DNA of 31,201 bases from the NCBI GenBank assembly GCA_036496025.1, contig DASXLW010000240.1, forward strand, positions 1-31,201. The letters are read 5' to 3'. The notes beneath the pieces were generated by a model, which saw nothing but the letters and a program-made list of their open reading frames with translations, ran no database searches and was not told the DNA's origin. The position numbers and the translations under genes were made by a program. Source of the DNA: PALSA-505 sp036496025 (GTDB taxonomy: Bacteria; Actinomycetota; Actinomycetes; Streptosporangiales; Streptosporangiaceae). This document shows positions 13,918-21,893 of this stretch, piece by piece (position 1 is the stretch's first letter; each line of letters begins with the position of its first letter).

Positions 13918-15023
13918 AGCATGCGGTGCGCACGCCGGATCAGCACCGGGACCGCCTTGCCCTCCTGGTCGAACCCCTCCCCCACCGTCTTGCGTTGCAG
14001 GAACCTGGCGTTGATGCCCTCGAGCACGACCGCGAGCTTGAAGCAGCCGAAGGCCATGTAGTAGCCGATCCCGGACAGGTCGCGGCCGGTCCTCGCCGCG
14101 TAGCTGGCCGCGAACTCCGCCCTGGTCAGGAAGCCGGGACCGGAGGTGGCGGTCGCGCCCACCTGGACGTCGGCCCACTCGGTGTCCCCTGGATCGGCCC
14201 AGTAGACCAGCGTCAGGGCCAGGTCGGCGAGCGGATCACCCAGCGTGGCCATCTCCCAGTCGACCACGGCGGTGATCCGCGGATCAGCGCCGATGGCGAG
14301 CAGCACGTTGTCCAGCCGGAAATCACCGTGTACCAACGTTCCCTCGCTGGTTTCGGGCAGCCCGGCCTCCAGCCTGGCCACCAGCTCCGCGTAGCCCGGC
14401 ACGTCGCGGGATGCGGACAGCTCCCACTGCCGCTGCCAGCGGGTGAGCTGCCGGCGCAGGTACCCCTCGGGCCGGCCGAAATCGCCGAGCCCGGCCGCCG
14501 CCACGTCCAGTTGGTGAATCGCGGCCAGCATCTCGGCCAGCCGATCCGACACCAGGCGAGCCTGTTCCGGGGTGATCATGGCGGCCTGGTCCTTGGTCCG
14601 CACGACCAGGCCGTCCACGTACTCCATCACGTAGAACGGCGCGCCGATGATCTCGGTGTCCGAACAGAAGGTGACCGGCCGGGCGACCGGGATGCTCGTA
14701 CCGTGCAGGGCCGAGATCAGCCGGTACTCCCTGGCCATGTCGTGTGCGGTGGGCAGCACGTGCCCGAGCGGCGGACGCCGCAGCACCAGCCGGGCCGGGT
14801 CCGAGGGCGCCGGGAACTCCAGCCGGTAGGTCAGGTTCGACCGGCCGCCCGCGATCAAGCACACCGACGGCAGGCGGTCAGCCGCGGGCACCCCGTTCGC
14901 GGTCAGCCACCGGGCGAGCCGGGAGACGCTGTCGATTCCGGGGACCGTGCCTTCGGCCGGGACCGCGGCATCCGCCTGGACCGGGCCGCCGGAGGAGGCC
15001 GCGCCGTCCGCTGTCATCGCCAT
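13899..15023 (-). CDS. APH-fold phosphotransferase family protein (ACAD10/11-like)
   Basis: This 374-residue protein has the aminoglycoside-phosphotransferase/choline-kinase fold. The nucleotide-binding N-lobe contains LIAGGRSNLTYRLEF and LVLRRPP. The catalytic loop is LVHGDFRLDNVL near residues 229-240, and the metal-binding segment is VVDWEMATLGDPLADLA. The overall pattern (REYRLISALHGTSIPVARPV, PFYVMEYVDG) is that of the ACAD10/11-type kinases linked to acyl-CoA metabolism rather than drug resistance. The substrate is not known. ATG 15023 is preceded by GGGGAAGG at good spacing. A longer frame to TTG 15092 has no ribosome site. Confidence 0.9.
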   Translation of the reverse strand: MAMTADGAASSGGPVQADAAVPAEGTVPGIDSVSRLARWLTANGVPAADRLPSVCLIAGGRSNLTYRLEFPAPSDPARLVLRRPPLGHVLPTAHDMAREYRLISALHGTSIPVARPVTFCSDTEIIGAPFYVMEYVDGLVVRTKDQAAMITPEQARLVSDRLAEMLAAIHQLDVAAAGLGDFGRPEGYLRRQLTRWQRQWELSASRDVPGYAELVARLEAGLPETSEGTLVHGDFRLDNVLLAIGADPRITAVVDWEMATLGDPLADLALTLVYWADPGDTEWADVQVGATATSGPGFLTRAEFAASYAARTGRDLSGIGYYMAFGCFKLAVVLEGINARFLQRKTVGEGFDQEGKAVPVLIRRAHRMLDSAPL

Positions 15024-15218
15024 CCTTGCCTTCCCCGCCGGTAACCCGGCTCTAACCTGCACCTGGCCGTGGCCGGGAACTGCGTCACTCAACCAACCAT
15101 GAATACCAGCTTCCGGGCAATAACCCGCAGCGAGCCTATGGACTAATCACCCGCCCTGACGTAGGCAAGTGGGAGGAGAGGGCAGGGCCAGAGGTCTAGA
15201 CCGCTGCGAGGGAGTGCC

Positions 15219-15986
15219 GTGGGAGAAGCGTGGATGCCGGGGGCCGATCATGTTCGTGGCGTGACCGACGGGGGTCAGATGAAGGGGGGCGCCCCCCGGG
15301 TGGTCTGGCTGACCCTGGGCGCGGATCCGCAGCTCATCTCGGCGCATTCGGCAGCTGAGCGCCTGAACCAGCTCGGCCGTCCCTGCCACCTGGTGTGGAA
15401 CCCGCTGACCGGGCAGACCGTGCAGCTCATTCCCATCGTCCGGGCCGCCCTGGCCCTGGGCGTGGCGGGCGACGTGGACCGCGAGGGGCCGGCAGGCGCG
15501 GCCGCGGGCGCGGACCCGGCCGGCCCGCTGGCCGCGCGGCCGAACGGCGGGGCCGCCGACGTGCATACCGAGGGACGGCTGTGCGTCCAGGTGGGCGTGG
15601 TCGGATTCTCCCGCGTGCCGTTCACCTTCACGCCGATGACCGGGGTGAAGGCGATCCTGGACTGGCTCGACTCCTGGCAGATCGCGCGGCGCTGGCCTGC
15701 CGGGCGCCCGGCCCCGTCCGGCGACGCGCACGCCGCCGTCCGCAGTCGCAGGCTGTGGGCGTGCGGCGGTCACTTCGGCGCCTCCCAGGTGCCCTGCTGC
15801 CTGGCCCCCGGTCCCGGCGCCATTGACGTGGAAAAGCTGACCGGGGTGACGATCCCGCTCGCCCGCGGTGCCGCGGCATCGCGTGAGCACGAAGCACAGC
15901 GGGCACGGCCGGCCATGGTGAGCAGCATGACCGGCGTGCACGTGCAGGCCGGCGACCAGGCCGACGCCCTGGCCGGGGTGGGCTGA
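15219..15986 (+). CDS. Peptidoglycan-amidase (Amidase_2/PGRP)-like protein
   Basis: The 255-residue protein carries scattered hallmarks of the Amidase_2/PGRP fold. These are a first strand VVWLTLGADP, then AAERLNQLGRPCHLVWNPLTGQTVQLIP, the LCVQVGVVGF strand, GVKAILDWLDSW, and a terminal GGHFGASQVPCCLAPGPGAID that resembles the histidine/cysteine metal site. H185 and C193/C194 fit two zinc ligands. The usual first-ligand histidine appears replaced by Leu31, so hydrolase activity is doubtful. There is no signal peptide. GTG 15219 has GAGGGAG four bases upstream. A long opposing frame is a shadow. The stop lies three bases from the convergent MocR gene. Confidence 0.7.
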   Translation: MGEAWMPGADHVRGVTDGGQMKGGAPRVVWLTLGADPQLISAHSAAERLNQLGRPCHLVWNPLTGQTVQLIPIVRAALALGVAGDVDREGPAGAAAGADPAGPLAARPNGGAADVHTEGRLCVQVGVVGFSRVPFTFTPMTGVKAILDWLDSWQIARRWPAGRPAPSGDAHAAVRSRRLWACGGHFGASQVPCCLAPGPGAIDVEKLTGVTIPLARGAAASREHEAQRARPAMVSSMTGVHVQAGDQADALAGVG

Positions 15987-15989
15987 GGA

Positions 15990-17414
15990 CTACCCGGCCA
16001 GGACACCGCGCAGCACGCCGGCGGCCGCCGCGACCTGAGCGAGGGACAGCCCGCCGTAACCGAGCACCAGTCCCTGCGCCGTCACGGGCCCGGCGAAGTA
16101 GCGGCGCAGCGTATGCACCTTCACCCCGCGCGCGAGGGCGGCCGCAGCCACCTCGTCCTCGCTGCCGCGGTGCAGTTCCAGCACCACGTGCAGCCCCGCG
16201 GTGTCGCCGCGGAGCGTCGCCGGCACCGCGGGATCCCCGAGCGCGGTTACGATCGCATCCCGGCGCCGCGCGTACTCGCGGCGCATTCGCCGGACGTGCC
16301 GGTCCAGGTCCCCGGTCTCGATCATGGCGAGCAGAGCGCGCTGGGCCGCCTCGCCGGTGCGGTCGCCCAGGCTCTCCCGGGTGTCCGCCAGCCGGCTGAC
16401 CAGGTCGGGCCGGGCTAGCAGCCATCCCACCCCCAGCGACGGCGTCAGCGTCTTGGCCGTCGTGCCGAGGTAGGCCACCATGTCCGGGTCCAGGCCGTAG
16501 AGCGCGGGCAGCGGGGCCACGTCGTAGCGGAACTCGCTGTCGTAGTCGTCCTCGACCAGCAGGGCCCCCGTGGCCCGCGCCCAGGCCACGAGCTCCTGAC
16601 GGCGCGGCACCGGCAGCCGGCCGCCGAGCGGGTACTGATGGGCCGGCGTCGAGTACACCAGGCGCAGGTCGCCGGGCAGCCGGCCGGTGACCAGGCCATG
16701 GGAGTCCACCGGGCAGGGCACGACCTGTGCCCCCCGCCCGGCCAGGGTGGCGCGCCCCACCGGATACCCCGGCTCCTCCAGCCCGGCCCGCTCGCCCGGC
16801 CGCAGCAGCGCGGCGGCGAGCAGCGACAGCCCGCTGGCCACACCGCGGGTGATCAGGATGTGGTCGGGCGTGCAGTCGAGCCCGCGGGTGCGGCGCAGGT
16901 AGCCGCAAAGCGCCTCGCGCAGCGACGGGAGGCCGCGCGGATCCGGCCACAGGGACGGCACCGCATCGCCCGCCCGCCGCCAGGCCCGGCGCCAGGCGGC
17001 CTGGTCGATGCCTGCCACCCAGGGGATCCCGGGCCGCATCTCGGTCACCGGCGCTCCCTCGTCGCGGGGCGCCGGGCCGCCGTCCCGCTGCTGACCTTCC
17101 GGCCCGGCGTGGCCTGGAGCCCCGGGCGGGCTGGGCCGGGCCGGCATCTCCCGTCCGCCGGCCGCCCCCCGCGCTACGTACGTGCCGGAGCCGTGCCGCC
17201 CCTCCAGCCAGCCCTCCGCGAACAGCTGCAGGTAGGCGTCGGTGACCACGGTCCTGCTGACGCCCAGCGAGGCGGCCAGCGACCGGGACGACGGCAGCCG
17301 CTCACCGGCTTGCAGCCGGTTGCCGGCCACGGCCGCGCGCAGCTGCCCGGTGATCTGGACCGCCATCGGCACCGGCCCGCCGCGGTCGAGCACGAGCGGC
17401 GGCTCCACGGTCAT
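15990..17414 (-). CDS. MocR/PdxR-type regulator (GntR HTH fused to aminotransferase domain)
   Basis: The 474-residue protein joins a GntR winged helix (QITGQLRAAVAGNRLQAGERLPSSRSLAASLGVSRTVVTDAY) to a fold-type I aminotransferase domain through a linker of about 60 residues rich in Gly, Pro and Glu. The PLP lysine is about K321 in TTAKTLTPSLGVG, and VEDDYDSEFRYD holds the pyridine-binding Asp. MocR/PdxR proteins sense PLP and activate or repress vitamin B6 or amino-acid genes. It diverges from a PNPOx-like flavoprotein, which is the natural target. ATG 17414 is preferred over TTG 17423. Confidence 0.92.
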   Translation of the reverse strand: MTVEPPLVLDRGGPVPMAVQITGQLRAAVAGNRLQAGERLPSSRSLAASLGVSRTVVTDAYLQLFAEGWLEGRHGSGTYVARGAAGGREMPARPSPPGAPGHAGPEGQQRDGGPAPRDEGAPVTEMRPGIPWVAGIDQAAWRRAWRRAGDAVPSLWPDPRGLPSLREALCGYLRRTRGLDCTPDHILITRGVASGLSLLAAALLRPGERAGLEEPGYPVGRATLAGRGAQVVPCPVDSHGLVTGRLPGDLRLVYSTPAHQYPLGGRLPVPRRQELVAWARATGALLVEDDYDSEFRYDVAPLPALYGLDPDMVAYLGTTAKTLTPSLGVGWLLARPDLVSRLADTRESLGDRTGEAAQRALLAMIETGDLDRHVRRMRREYARRRDAIVTALGDPAVPATLRGDTAGLHVVLELHRGSEDEVAAAALARGVKVHTLRRYFAGPVTAQGLVLGYGGLSLAQVAAAAGVLRGVLAG

Positions 17415-17423
17415 CCGCTGCAA

Positions 17424-17473
17424 AAGTGGTCACCCTCTTTCATCGTGAAGTGGCACTTGCGACCAGTCCACTT
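17424..17473. promoter_or_regulatory. AAGTGG repeats between MocR and PNPOx-like genes
   Basis: AAGTGG occurs directly repeated at 17424-17429 and 17448-17453, and inverted (CCACTT) at 17468-17473. Spacings are 24 and 20 bp. MocR-type regulators typically bind such repeated half-sites. The third site falls between -35 and -10 of the right-hand gene. Confidence 0.6.
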
Positions 17474-17480
17474 GACACCC

Positions 17481-17486
17481 TACCGT
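17481..17486 (+). promoter_or_regulatory. -10 element of the PNPOx-like gene
   Basis: TACCGT lies 18 bp after TTGCGA (17457-17462) and eight bases before the ATG, so the mRNA is leaderless or nearly so. Confidence 0.55.
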
Positions 17487-17494
17487 CGAGCATC

Positions 17495-18166
17495 ATGAGC
17501 ATTCAGACGCCGCTGTCCGCCACCCGGCGCACCAGGCTCCGCCGCTTGCCCGAGCGCGGGCGGACCGACCGGGACGACCTGTACGCCGTGCTCGACGCCG
17601 GGTTCATCTGCCACCTCGGCGTCATCTGGGACGGGGAGCCGCGCGTGCTGCCCACCGCGTACGGGCGGATCGACGACGTCCTGTACCTGCACGGCTCGAC
17701 CGCCAACCGGACCATGCTCGCCGCCGACGGGCAGCCGGCCTGCGTGACCGTCACGCACCTGGACGCGCTGGTCTGCGCGCGTGCGGTCTTCCACCATTCG
17801 ATGAACTACCGCAGCGCGATGGTGTACGGCACGGCCAGGATGGTGACCGATGAGGCCGAGCGACTGGCGGCCCTGCGGGTCATCGTGGAGAACATGATCC
17901 CGGGCCGGTGGGACGCGTCGCGGGCTCCCACGCGCAAGGAACTGGCGGCCACCGCCGTGCTGGCGATGCCGCTGGGCGAGGCGTCGGTCAAGGTCCGCAC
18001 CGGGCCCCCCGCGGATGACCCGGAGGACTATGACCTTGACGTGTGGGCCGGCGTCGTGCCCGCGCGGGTGGAGTTCGGCCGGCCCGAGTCCGACACCGCG
18101 TTGCCGGATGGAATCCCGGTCCCTGAGCACATACTCCAGCGCGCCGCGAGACCGCTCGATCGGTAG
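17495..18166 (+). CDS. Pyridoxamine 5'-phosphate oxidase-family flavoprotein
   Basis: This 223-residue protein matches the PNPOx-like split-barrel family near the nitroimidazole-reductase/NimA branch. Segments include RGRTDRDDLYAVLDAGFICHLGV, RVLPTAYGRIDDVLYLHGSTANRTML, ARAVFHHSMNYRSAMVYGTARMV and the acidic C-terminal DDPEDYDLDVWAGVVP. Such proteins bind FMN or F420, and many are of unknown substrate. Divergence from a PLP-sensing MocR regulator makes a role in B6 or amino-acid handling plausible, but this is inference. ATG 17495 is chosen from the promoter position; upstream codons back to 17426 lie over the regulatory sites. Confidence 0.9.
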   Translation: MSIQTPLSATRRTRLRRLPERGRTDRDDLYAVLDAGFICHLGVIWDGEPRVLPTAYGRIDDVLYLHGSTANRTMLAADGQPACVTVTHLDALVCARAVFHHSMNYRSAMVYGTARMVTDEAERLAALRVIVENMIPGRWDASRAPTRKELAATAVLAMPLGEASVKVRTGPPADDPEDYDLDVWAGVVPARVEFGRPESDTALPDGIPVPEHILQRAARPLDR

Positions 18167-18208
18167 CCGTTCGGTAACACTCACTCCTCGACACGGCCGC
18201 CGAGGCTC

Positions 18209-18214
18209 TAGGCT
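18209..18214 (+). promoter_or_regulatory. -10 element of orn (leaderless)
   Basis: TAGGCT is six bases before the ATG, with no ribosome binding site between. Confidence 0.55.
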
Positions 18215-18220
18215 GGGCAG

Positions 18221-18880
18221 ATGACCGACGGGCTCGTCTGGATCGACTGTGAGATGACCGGCCTCGACCTGGCGCGCGACGCGCTGATCGAGATCGCCTG
18301 CCTGGTGACCGACGGCGACCTCAATCTGGTCGACGACGGCATCGATGAGGTCATCAAGCCGCCCCCCGAGGCGCTGGACCAGATGGCCGACGTGGTCCGC
18401 AGCATGCACACCGCCTCCGGGCTGCTGAACGTCCTGGAATCGGGCATCACGCTCGCTGAGGCCCAGGAGCGGGTACTCGACTACGTGCGCAGGCACGTGA
18501 AGGAGCCGCGCAAGGCTCCGCTGTGCGGTAACTCCATCGCCACCGACCGGTCCTTCCTGGCGCGCGACATGCCCGAGCTCGACGCGCATCTGCACTACCG
18601 GATGGTGGACGTATCCAGCATCAAGGAGCTGGCCCGCCGGTGGTACCCGCGCGCGTACTTCGCCAGCCCGCTCAAGACCGGCGGGCACCGGGCGCTGGCC
18701 GACATCAAGGAATCGGTGCGCGAACTTCAGTACTACCGCGAGGCGATATTCGTGCCGAAGCCCGGGCCGGACACGGCGACCGCGCGGGCCATCGGGGCCC
18801 GGCTCGCGGGGCCTCCGCCCGGCGACGCGGAGCCGAAGGCCGACCCGCCGCCGCCTGGTGGTTCCGGTTCGGACCGGTAA
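18221..18880 (+). CDS. orn: Oligoribonuclease
   Basis: Orn is the 3'-5' exonuclease that clears 2-5-nt RNAs, including pGpG from cyclic-di-GMP breakdown. The DEDDh catalytic set is complete: D9 and E11 in WIDCEMTGLD, D109 in SIATDRSFL, H156 and D161 in GGHRALADIKES. The core matches bacterial Orn over about 180 residues; the extra C-terminal 35 residues are Pro/Gly-rich and probably disordered. The gene ends in a hairpin and is followed by tRNA-His. Confidence 0.97.
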   Translation: MTDGLVWIDCEMTGLDLARDALIEIACLVTDGDLNLVDDGIDEVIKPPPEALDQMADVVRSMHTASGLLNVLESGITLAEAQERVLDYVRRHVKEPRKAPLCGNSIATDRSFLARDMPELDAHLHYRMVDVSSIKELARRWYPRAYFASPLKTGGHRALADIKESVRELQYYREAIFVPKPGPDTATARAIGARLAGPPPGDAEPKADPPPPGGSGSDR

Positions 18881-18888
18881 GCCGGTCC
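18871..18888 (+). terminator. Hairpin over the orn stop codon
   Basis: GGACCGG and CCGGTCC form a perfect 7-bp stem around TAAG, and the orn stop codon is in the loop. It probably ends orn transcription before the tRNA promoter. Confidence 0.5.
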
Positions 18889-18891
18889 CGC

Positions 18892-18897
18892 TATGCT
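18892..18897 (+). promoter_or_regulatory. -10 candidate for tRNA-His
   Basis: TATGCT, 38 bp before the tRNA, with TTCGGA 18 bp upstream as a weak -35. Confidence 0.45.
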
Positions 18898-18934
18898 TGC
18901 GGGGTGCCCGTCGCCGTCGGCGTGGGGCGACCTT

Positions 18935-19012
18935 GGTGGGCGTAGCTCAGTTGGTTAGAGCGCCAGGTTGTGGTCCTGGATGTCGGGGGTTCGAATCCCC
19001 TCGCTCACCCCA
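18935..19012 (+). tRNA. tRNA-His (GTG anticodon)
   Basis: The cloverleaf is complete. The acceptor GTGGGCG pairs with CGCTCAC, with one G-T pair. The D-arm is GCTC/GAGC, the anticodon stem CCAGG/CCTGG with loop TTGTGGT, and the T-arm GGGGG-TTCGAAT-CCCCT. The histidine identity elements are encoded: an extra G at position -1 (18935) opposite C73 (19009), followed by CCA. Confidence 0.97.
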
Positions 19013-19018
19013 TCGAAA

Positions 19019-19036
19019 AACCGCACTGATCAGCGG
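19019..19036 (+). terminator. Weak hairpin after tRNA-His
   Basis: ACCGC and GCGGT pair around an eight-base loop, seven bases past the CCA end, with no clear U-run. Confidence 0.4.
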
Positions 19037-19098
19037 TCCTTGCCGTTCTGCCTCGGGAGCCGGACCCGCTGGGAGGCTCTGAGCGGGGCTCGATGCCG

Positions 19099-19491
19099 TC
19101 AGCGCTGAGCCTGCTCGTCTGCGCCTTCCTCGCCCTGGCGCCAGTTCCGGGCGAGCGCGACGAGGCCGCGAACCACGTCGGGAGGCAATCCCGGGGTGCT
19201 CGCGAGGTGCCATAGCGTCGGGTCCTCATACTCGGCATGGCCGCGGTCTGGCGAGCCCACGCTGGGCTCGCCGCCGGTCAGTATCCGCCGGCACGAGCCA
19301 GGGGCCCAGGCGAGCCGATTCTCGACCATGCCAAGCGTGCTGGGGGAAACCCGCTGGCCGTTCTCGAGCTTCCCCAGCGTGCGCTCGGTGACCCCCGTCG
19401 CCTCGGCGAATGCCCGCCTGTCCCGCATGCCTAGCTCGACCCGGCGTGCGACGACGTAATCAGCGAGCCGCCGCCAGTCCTCCCCGGCCAT
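19099..19491 (-). CDS. Small XRE-type helix-turn-helix protein
   Basis: The 130-residue protein has an N-terminal helix-turn-helix (RRLADYVVARRVELGMRDRRAFAEATGVTERTLGKLENGQRVSPSTLGMVENRLAW). A linker and a C-terminal helix (LPPDVVRGLVALARNWRQ) follow. It lacks the DUF5753 domain of the regulator at 5.7-6.7 kb. This type of small HTH protein is common in actinomycetes; no target is known. ATG 19491 is fixed by GGAGGG eight bases upstream, and a longer frame to 19536 lacks a ribosome site. The upstream region is unusually AT-rich. Confidence 0.85.
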   Translation of the reverse strand: MAGEDWRRLADYVVARRVELGMRDRRAFAEATGVTERTLGKLENGQRVSPSTLGMVENRLAWAPGSCRRILTGGEPSVGSPDRGHAEYEDPTLWHLASTPGLPPDVVRGLVALARNWRQGEEGADEQAQR

Positions 19492-19870
19492 ATGACCGTC
19501 CCTCCGCGAGCCGCCGCCAGCCCCCACGCCGGCCACGTGACCATCCTTACCTGAAGAAGATAGAAGAGTCTAGCCCTTGTGCCCGCAGCTAACGCCCAGG
19601 ATCTGCGCCTCTCTTCTCAGCGCACCTTGTTCATGCTCTTTACTTCCTGTCTCTACTCCTCTAGTGTGCTGAAACAGGGAGATAACTTCTTGTTTCTTCC
19701 TACAGATGTTCGGATCTGGGCCGGTTGCCGGGATCCAGCGGAGCCCGGACCGTCACCCAGGACGGCAGCTGGCGGCCCCGAGGAGGGGGGCGGGGCCGCC
19801 TGCTGCACCGGTAGTACTGCGGCCTAGCCGACACGGCATGATCTGAGCGTCGCCAGCGGTCCCGGTGCTC
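19492..19870. other. Intergenic region with AT-rich, purine/pyrimidine-biased tracts
   Basis: From about 19550 to 19710 composition drops sharply toward A/T. It shows purine runs (GAAGAAGATAGAAGAG) and pyrimidine runs (CTTCTTGTTTCTTCC, CTTTACTTCCTGTCTC). TAGACT on the minus strand at 19567-19572 may be the promoter of the XRE gene. No credible gene is seen; an 82-codon frame on the plus strand has no ribosome site and no family resemblance. Confidence 0.55.
19771..19800 (-). terminator. GC-rich hairpin downstream of the kinase gene
   Basis: GGCGGCCCC (19771-19779) pairs perfectly with GGGGCCGCC (19792-19800) around a 12-base loop, 71 bp past the kinase stop. Confidence 0.6.
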
Positions 19871-21769
19871 CTAGCCGGCAGGTCCCGAGGTCGGCGGGCT
19901 AAGCGGGCTCGGCGCGGCAAACCCGACCCTCAGCACGGTTTGGTCAGTACCGAGCGTGACCTGCTGGATCCATGCGGGGTGGAAGGGGGCTCGCTGCGCG
20001 TGGAAGAACTTCCGCATCCAGCGGACGTATGCCCCGCGGGTGAGGTGCGCCACCCCGCCGGCCGTGGCCAGGTCCACCGACCGCTGGAGGCTGGCGGGTC
20101 CGCCACCAGGCGACTGGTCGACGAAGTCCACGATCCGCACCGGGTGGTAATGGGCCATGGTGGCGACGAGCAGCGGCAGCCGCGGATCGACATCGCCGCT
20201 CAGCAGCTGCGCCCTGGCTGCGGCCGAGAGCACGATGCGGCCGTTGCCCAGCAGCAGGGCGCCGGTAGCCTTCCTGGCGGGCAGCGCCGTGCGTTCCACC
20301 GCGCGATATCCGGCGGCGCCGCCCGGATAGACCCACCTGATGTCGATCCTGGCGTTCCCCGAGCCGAAGCTCGCGATGACTATCGGAGCGTAAACGGAGG
20401 ACAGCCGGCCACCGAACTGGGCTCGGATATCGGCAGTAGCGACCACCAGCACAGAGTTGAGAGGATCGGGCGCCTCGGGCCCAAGCGGCCACAAGCTCCC
20501 GGACTGGAAGCCCTTCTTCTTCAGGTCCGCGCATACCCGGGAATCGCAGGACACCATTACGGCCGGGCTGACCTGCCGCATTATCCAGGCTTCGGCCTGC
20601 GATCTAACCTCAGCCTCCGTCGGGTGTCCCGGACCAGCGCCCGCGTGAGTGCCCCCCGACCCCCCCGACGGTGCGCCGTGCGAGCGAAGCATGAAGGCCA
20701 GCCCGCCAGCACCGGCAACGAGCAAAATCGCGACCAGAGCCGCCGCCACCCGTCGGCGCCACCAGGGGCGGCCACTTCCCTGCCGGGCCGGCCGAGGCTC
20801 GGCTCCCGGACCGGCGTCGAGCAGGTCACCGCCCGTGCCGCGCGGCCCCTCCGCGGATGCGGCAGACACGTGCTGTGCCGTGGATGTCTCCTGGTCCGCG
20901 GCCAGAGCGGAGGCCGCCGGCGGGAGCGGGCCCACCAGCTGTACCCCGGCGGCCACCAGCTCGCTGAGCGCCTCTCGGGCCGACGGCCTGGCGTCTGGGT
21001 CCTTGCGGAGGCAGCGATGGACGAGGGCGCCAAGTGGTTCGGGAAGGCCGCCCACCGCGGGCTCGGAATGAAGGATCGCGTAGGCGGTGGCGGTCAGCGA
21101 CTCGCCCCTGAAGGGCAGCTCACCGGTGCCCGCGAAGACGATCGTCACGGCCCACGACCACATGTCGGCCGCCGCGGTCACTCGCTCGGCGGCCAGCTGC
21201 TCGGGAGCCATGAACGCCGGGGTTCCTATGGCGACCTGACCGGAAAGGCCGGTGGTCATGCCGGGTACGGCCGCCAGCCCAAAGTCGATCACCACTGGCC
21301 CGTCGGGCCCGAGGAGGACATTGCCGGGCTTGAAGTCGCGGTGCACCATCCCGGCGGCATGCACCGCGCCCAGCGCGGTCAGCGTCGCGACGGCAATGCG
21401 TTCCAGTGCCGCGCCGCCGCGAGGTCCGAACTGCTCGACGACCTCCACCAGCGATGGCCCGCTGACGTACTCGCTGACAATGAACGGGCGCCGCTCGAAG
21501 ATTCCCGCATCCAGAACCTGCGCGGTGCAGAACCGGGCGACCCGCTGCGCCGCGGCGACCTCTTTCAGGAACCGGCTGCGGACCTTTGGGTCCGTGGTCG
21601 GCGGCAGGAGCTTGACCGCTGCCTGGCTTTCGGTGGGACCGACGGCCAGGAACACGACACCCTGACCGCCTTCACCAAGGCGGCCCAGCAACCGGTAGAC
21701 GCCAACCTCGCGCGGATCCGTCTCGCGCAAGGGAAGCATTCCGGACATCGCTGACTCTGTGGATGCCAC
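19871..21769 (-). CDS. Transmembrane serine/threonine protein kinase
   Basis: This 632-residue PknB-type kinase has its full motif set: Gly loop GEGGQG (32-37), K53, alpha-C E70, catalytic loop HRDFKPGN (143-150), IDFG (161-164) and MAPE (186-189). A Pro/Ala-rich linker leads to a basic stretch (WWRRR) and one membrane helix at about residues 340-360. The remaining 270 residues are outside. They contain no PASTA repeats; instead there is a single domain with two cysteines (SCDSRVCADL) and aromatic motifs that I do not recognise. The kinase probably couples an extracellular signal to cytoplasmic phosphorylation. GTG 21769 is taken as start; ATGs at residues 8 and 11 are alternatives. Confidence 0.93.
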   Translation of the reverse strand: MASTESAMSGMLPLRETDPREVGVYRLLGRLGEGGQGVVFLAVGPTESQAAVKLLPPTTDPKVRSRFLKEVAAAQRVARFCTAQVLDAGIFERRPFIVSEYVSGPSLVEVVEQFGPRGGAALERIAVATLTALGAVHAAGMVHRDFKPGNVLLGPDGPVVIDFGLAAVPGMTTGLSGQVAIGTPAFMAPEQLAAERVTAAADMWSWAVTIVFAGTGELPFRGESLTATAYAILHSEPAVGGLPEPLGALVHRCLRKDPDARPSAREALSELVAAGVQLVGPLPPAASALAADQETSTAQHVSAASAEGPRGTGGDLLDAGPGAEPRPARQGSGRPWWRRRVAAALVAILLVAGAGGLAFMLRSHGAPSGGSGGTHAGAGPGHPTEAEVRSQAEAWIMRQVSPAVMVSCDSRVCADLKKKGFQSGSLWPLGPEAPDPLNSVLVVATADIRAQFGGRLSSVYAPIVIASFGSGNARIDIRWVYPGGAAGYRAVERTALPARKATGALLLGNGRIVLSAAARAQLLSGDVDPRLPLLVATMAHYHPVRIVDFVDQSPGGGPASLQRSVDLATAGGVAHLTRGAYVRWMRKFFHAQRAPFHPAWIQQVTLGTDQTVLRVGFAAPSPLSPPTSGPAG

Positions 21770-21893
21770 CAGGCCATTGTGCCCTGGCGGCTCAGCGCGC
21801 AGTGCGATTTCGCTTCGCCAGGTGCCTGCCGTAATTTCCCCGGCGTGGTACGCCGGCTACTTCGTCAGCGCCGGGAGCGGTAAGGATCTCGCG

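Noticed and set aside
15147..15941. Long minus-strand frame opposite the Amidase_2-like gene
   Set aside because: Its codon bias and composition are those of an antisense shadow; the plus-strand frame has a ribosome site and a recognisable fold.
18935..19012. tRNA-His as an integration site for a mobile element
   Set aside because: No integrase, no repeated tRNA 3' end and no foreign gene content downstream.
19579..19827. 82-codon plus-strand frame in the AT-rich gap
   Set aside because: No ribosome site, no coding bias and an abrupt change to low-complexity residues.
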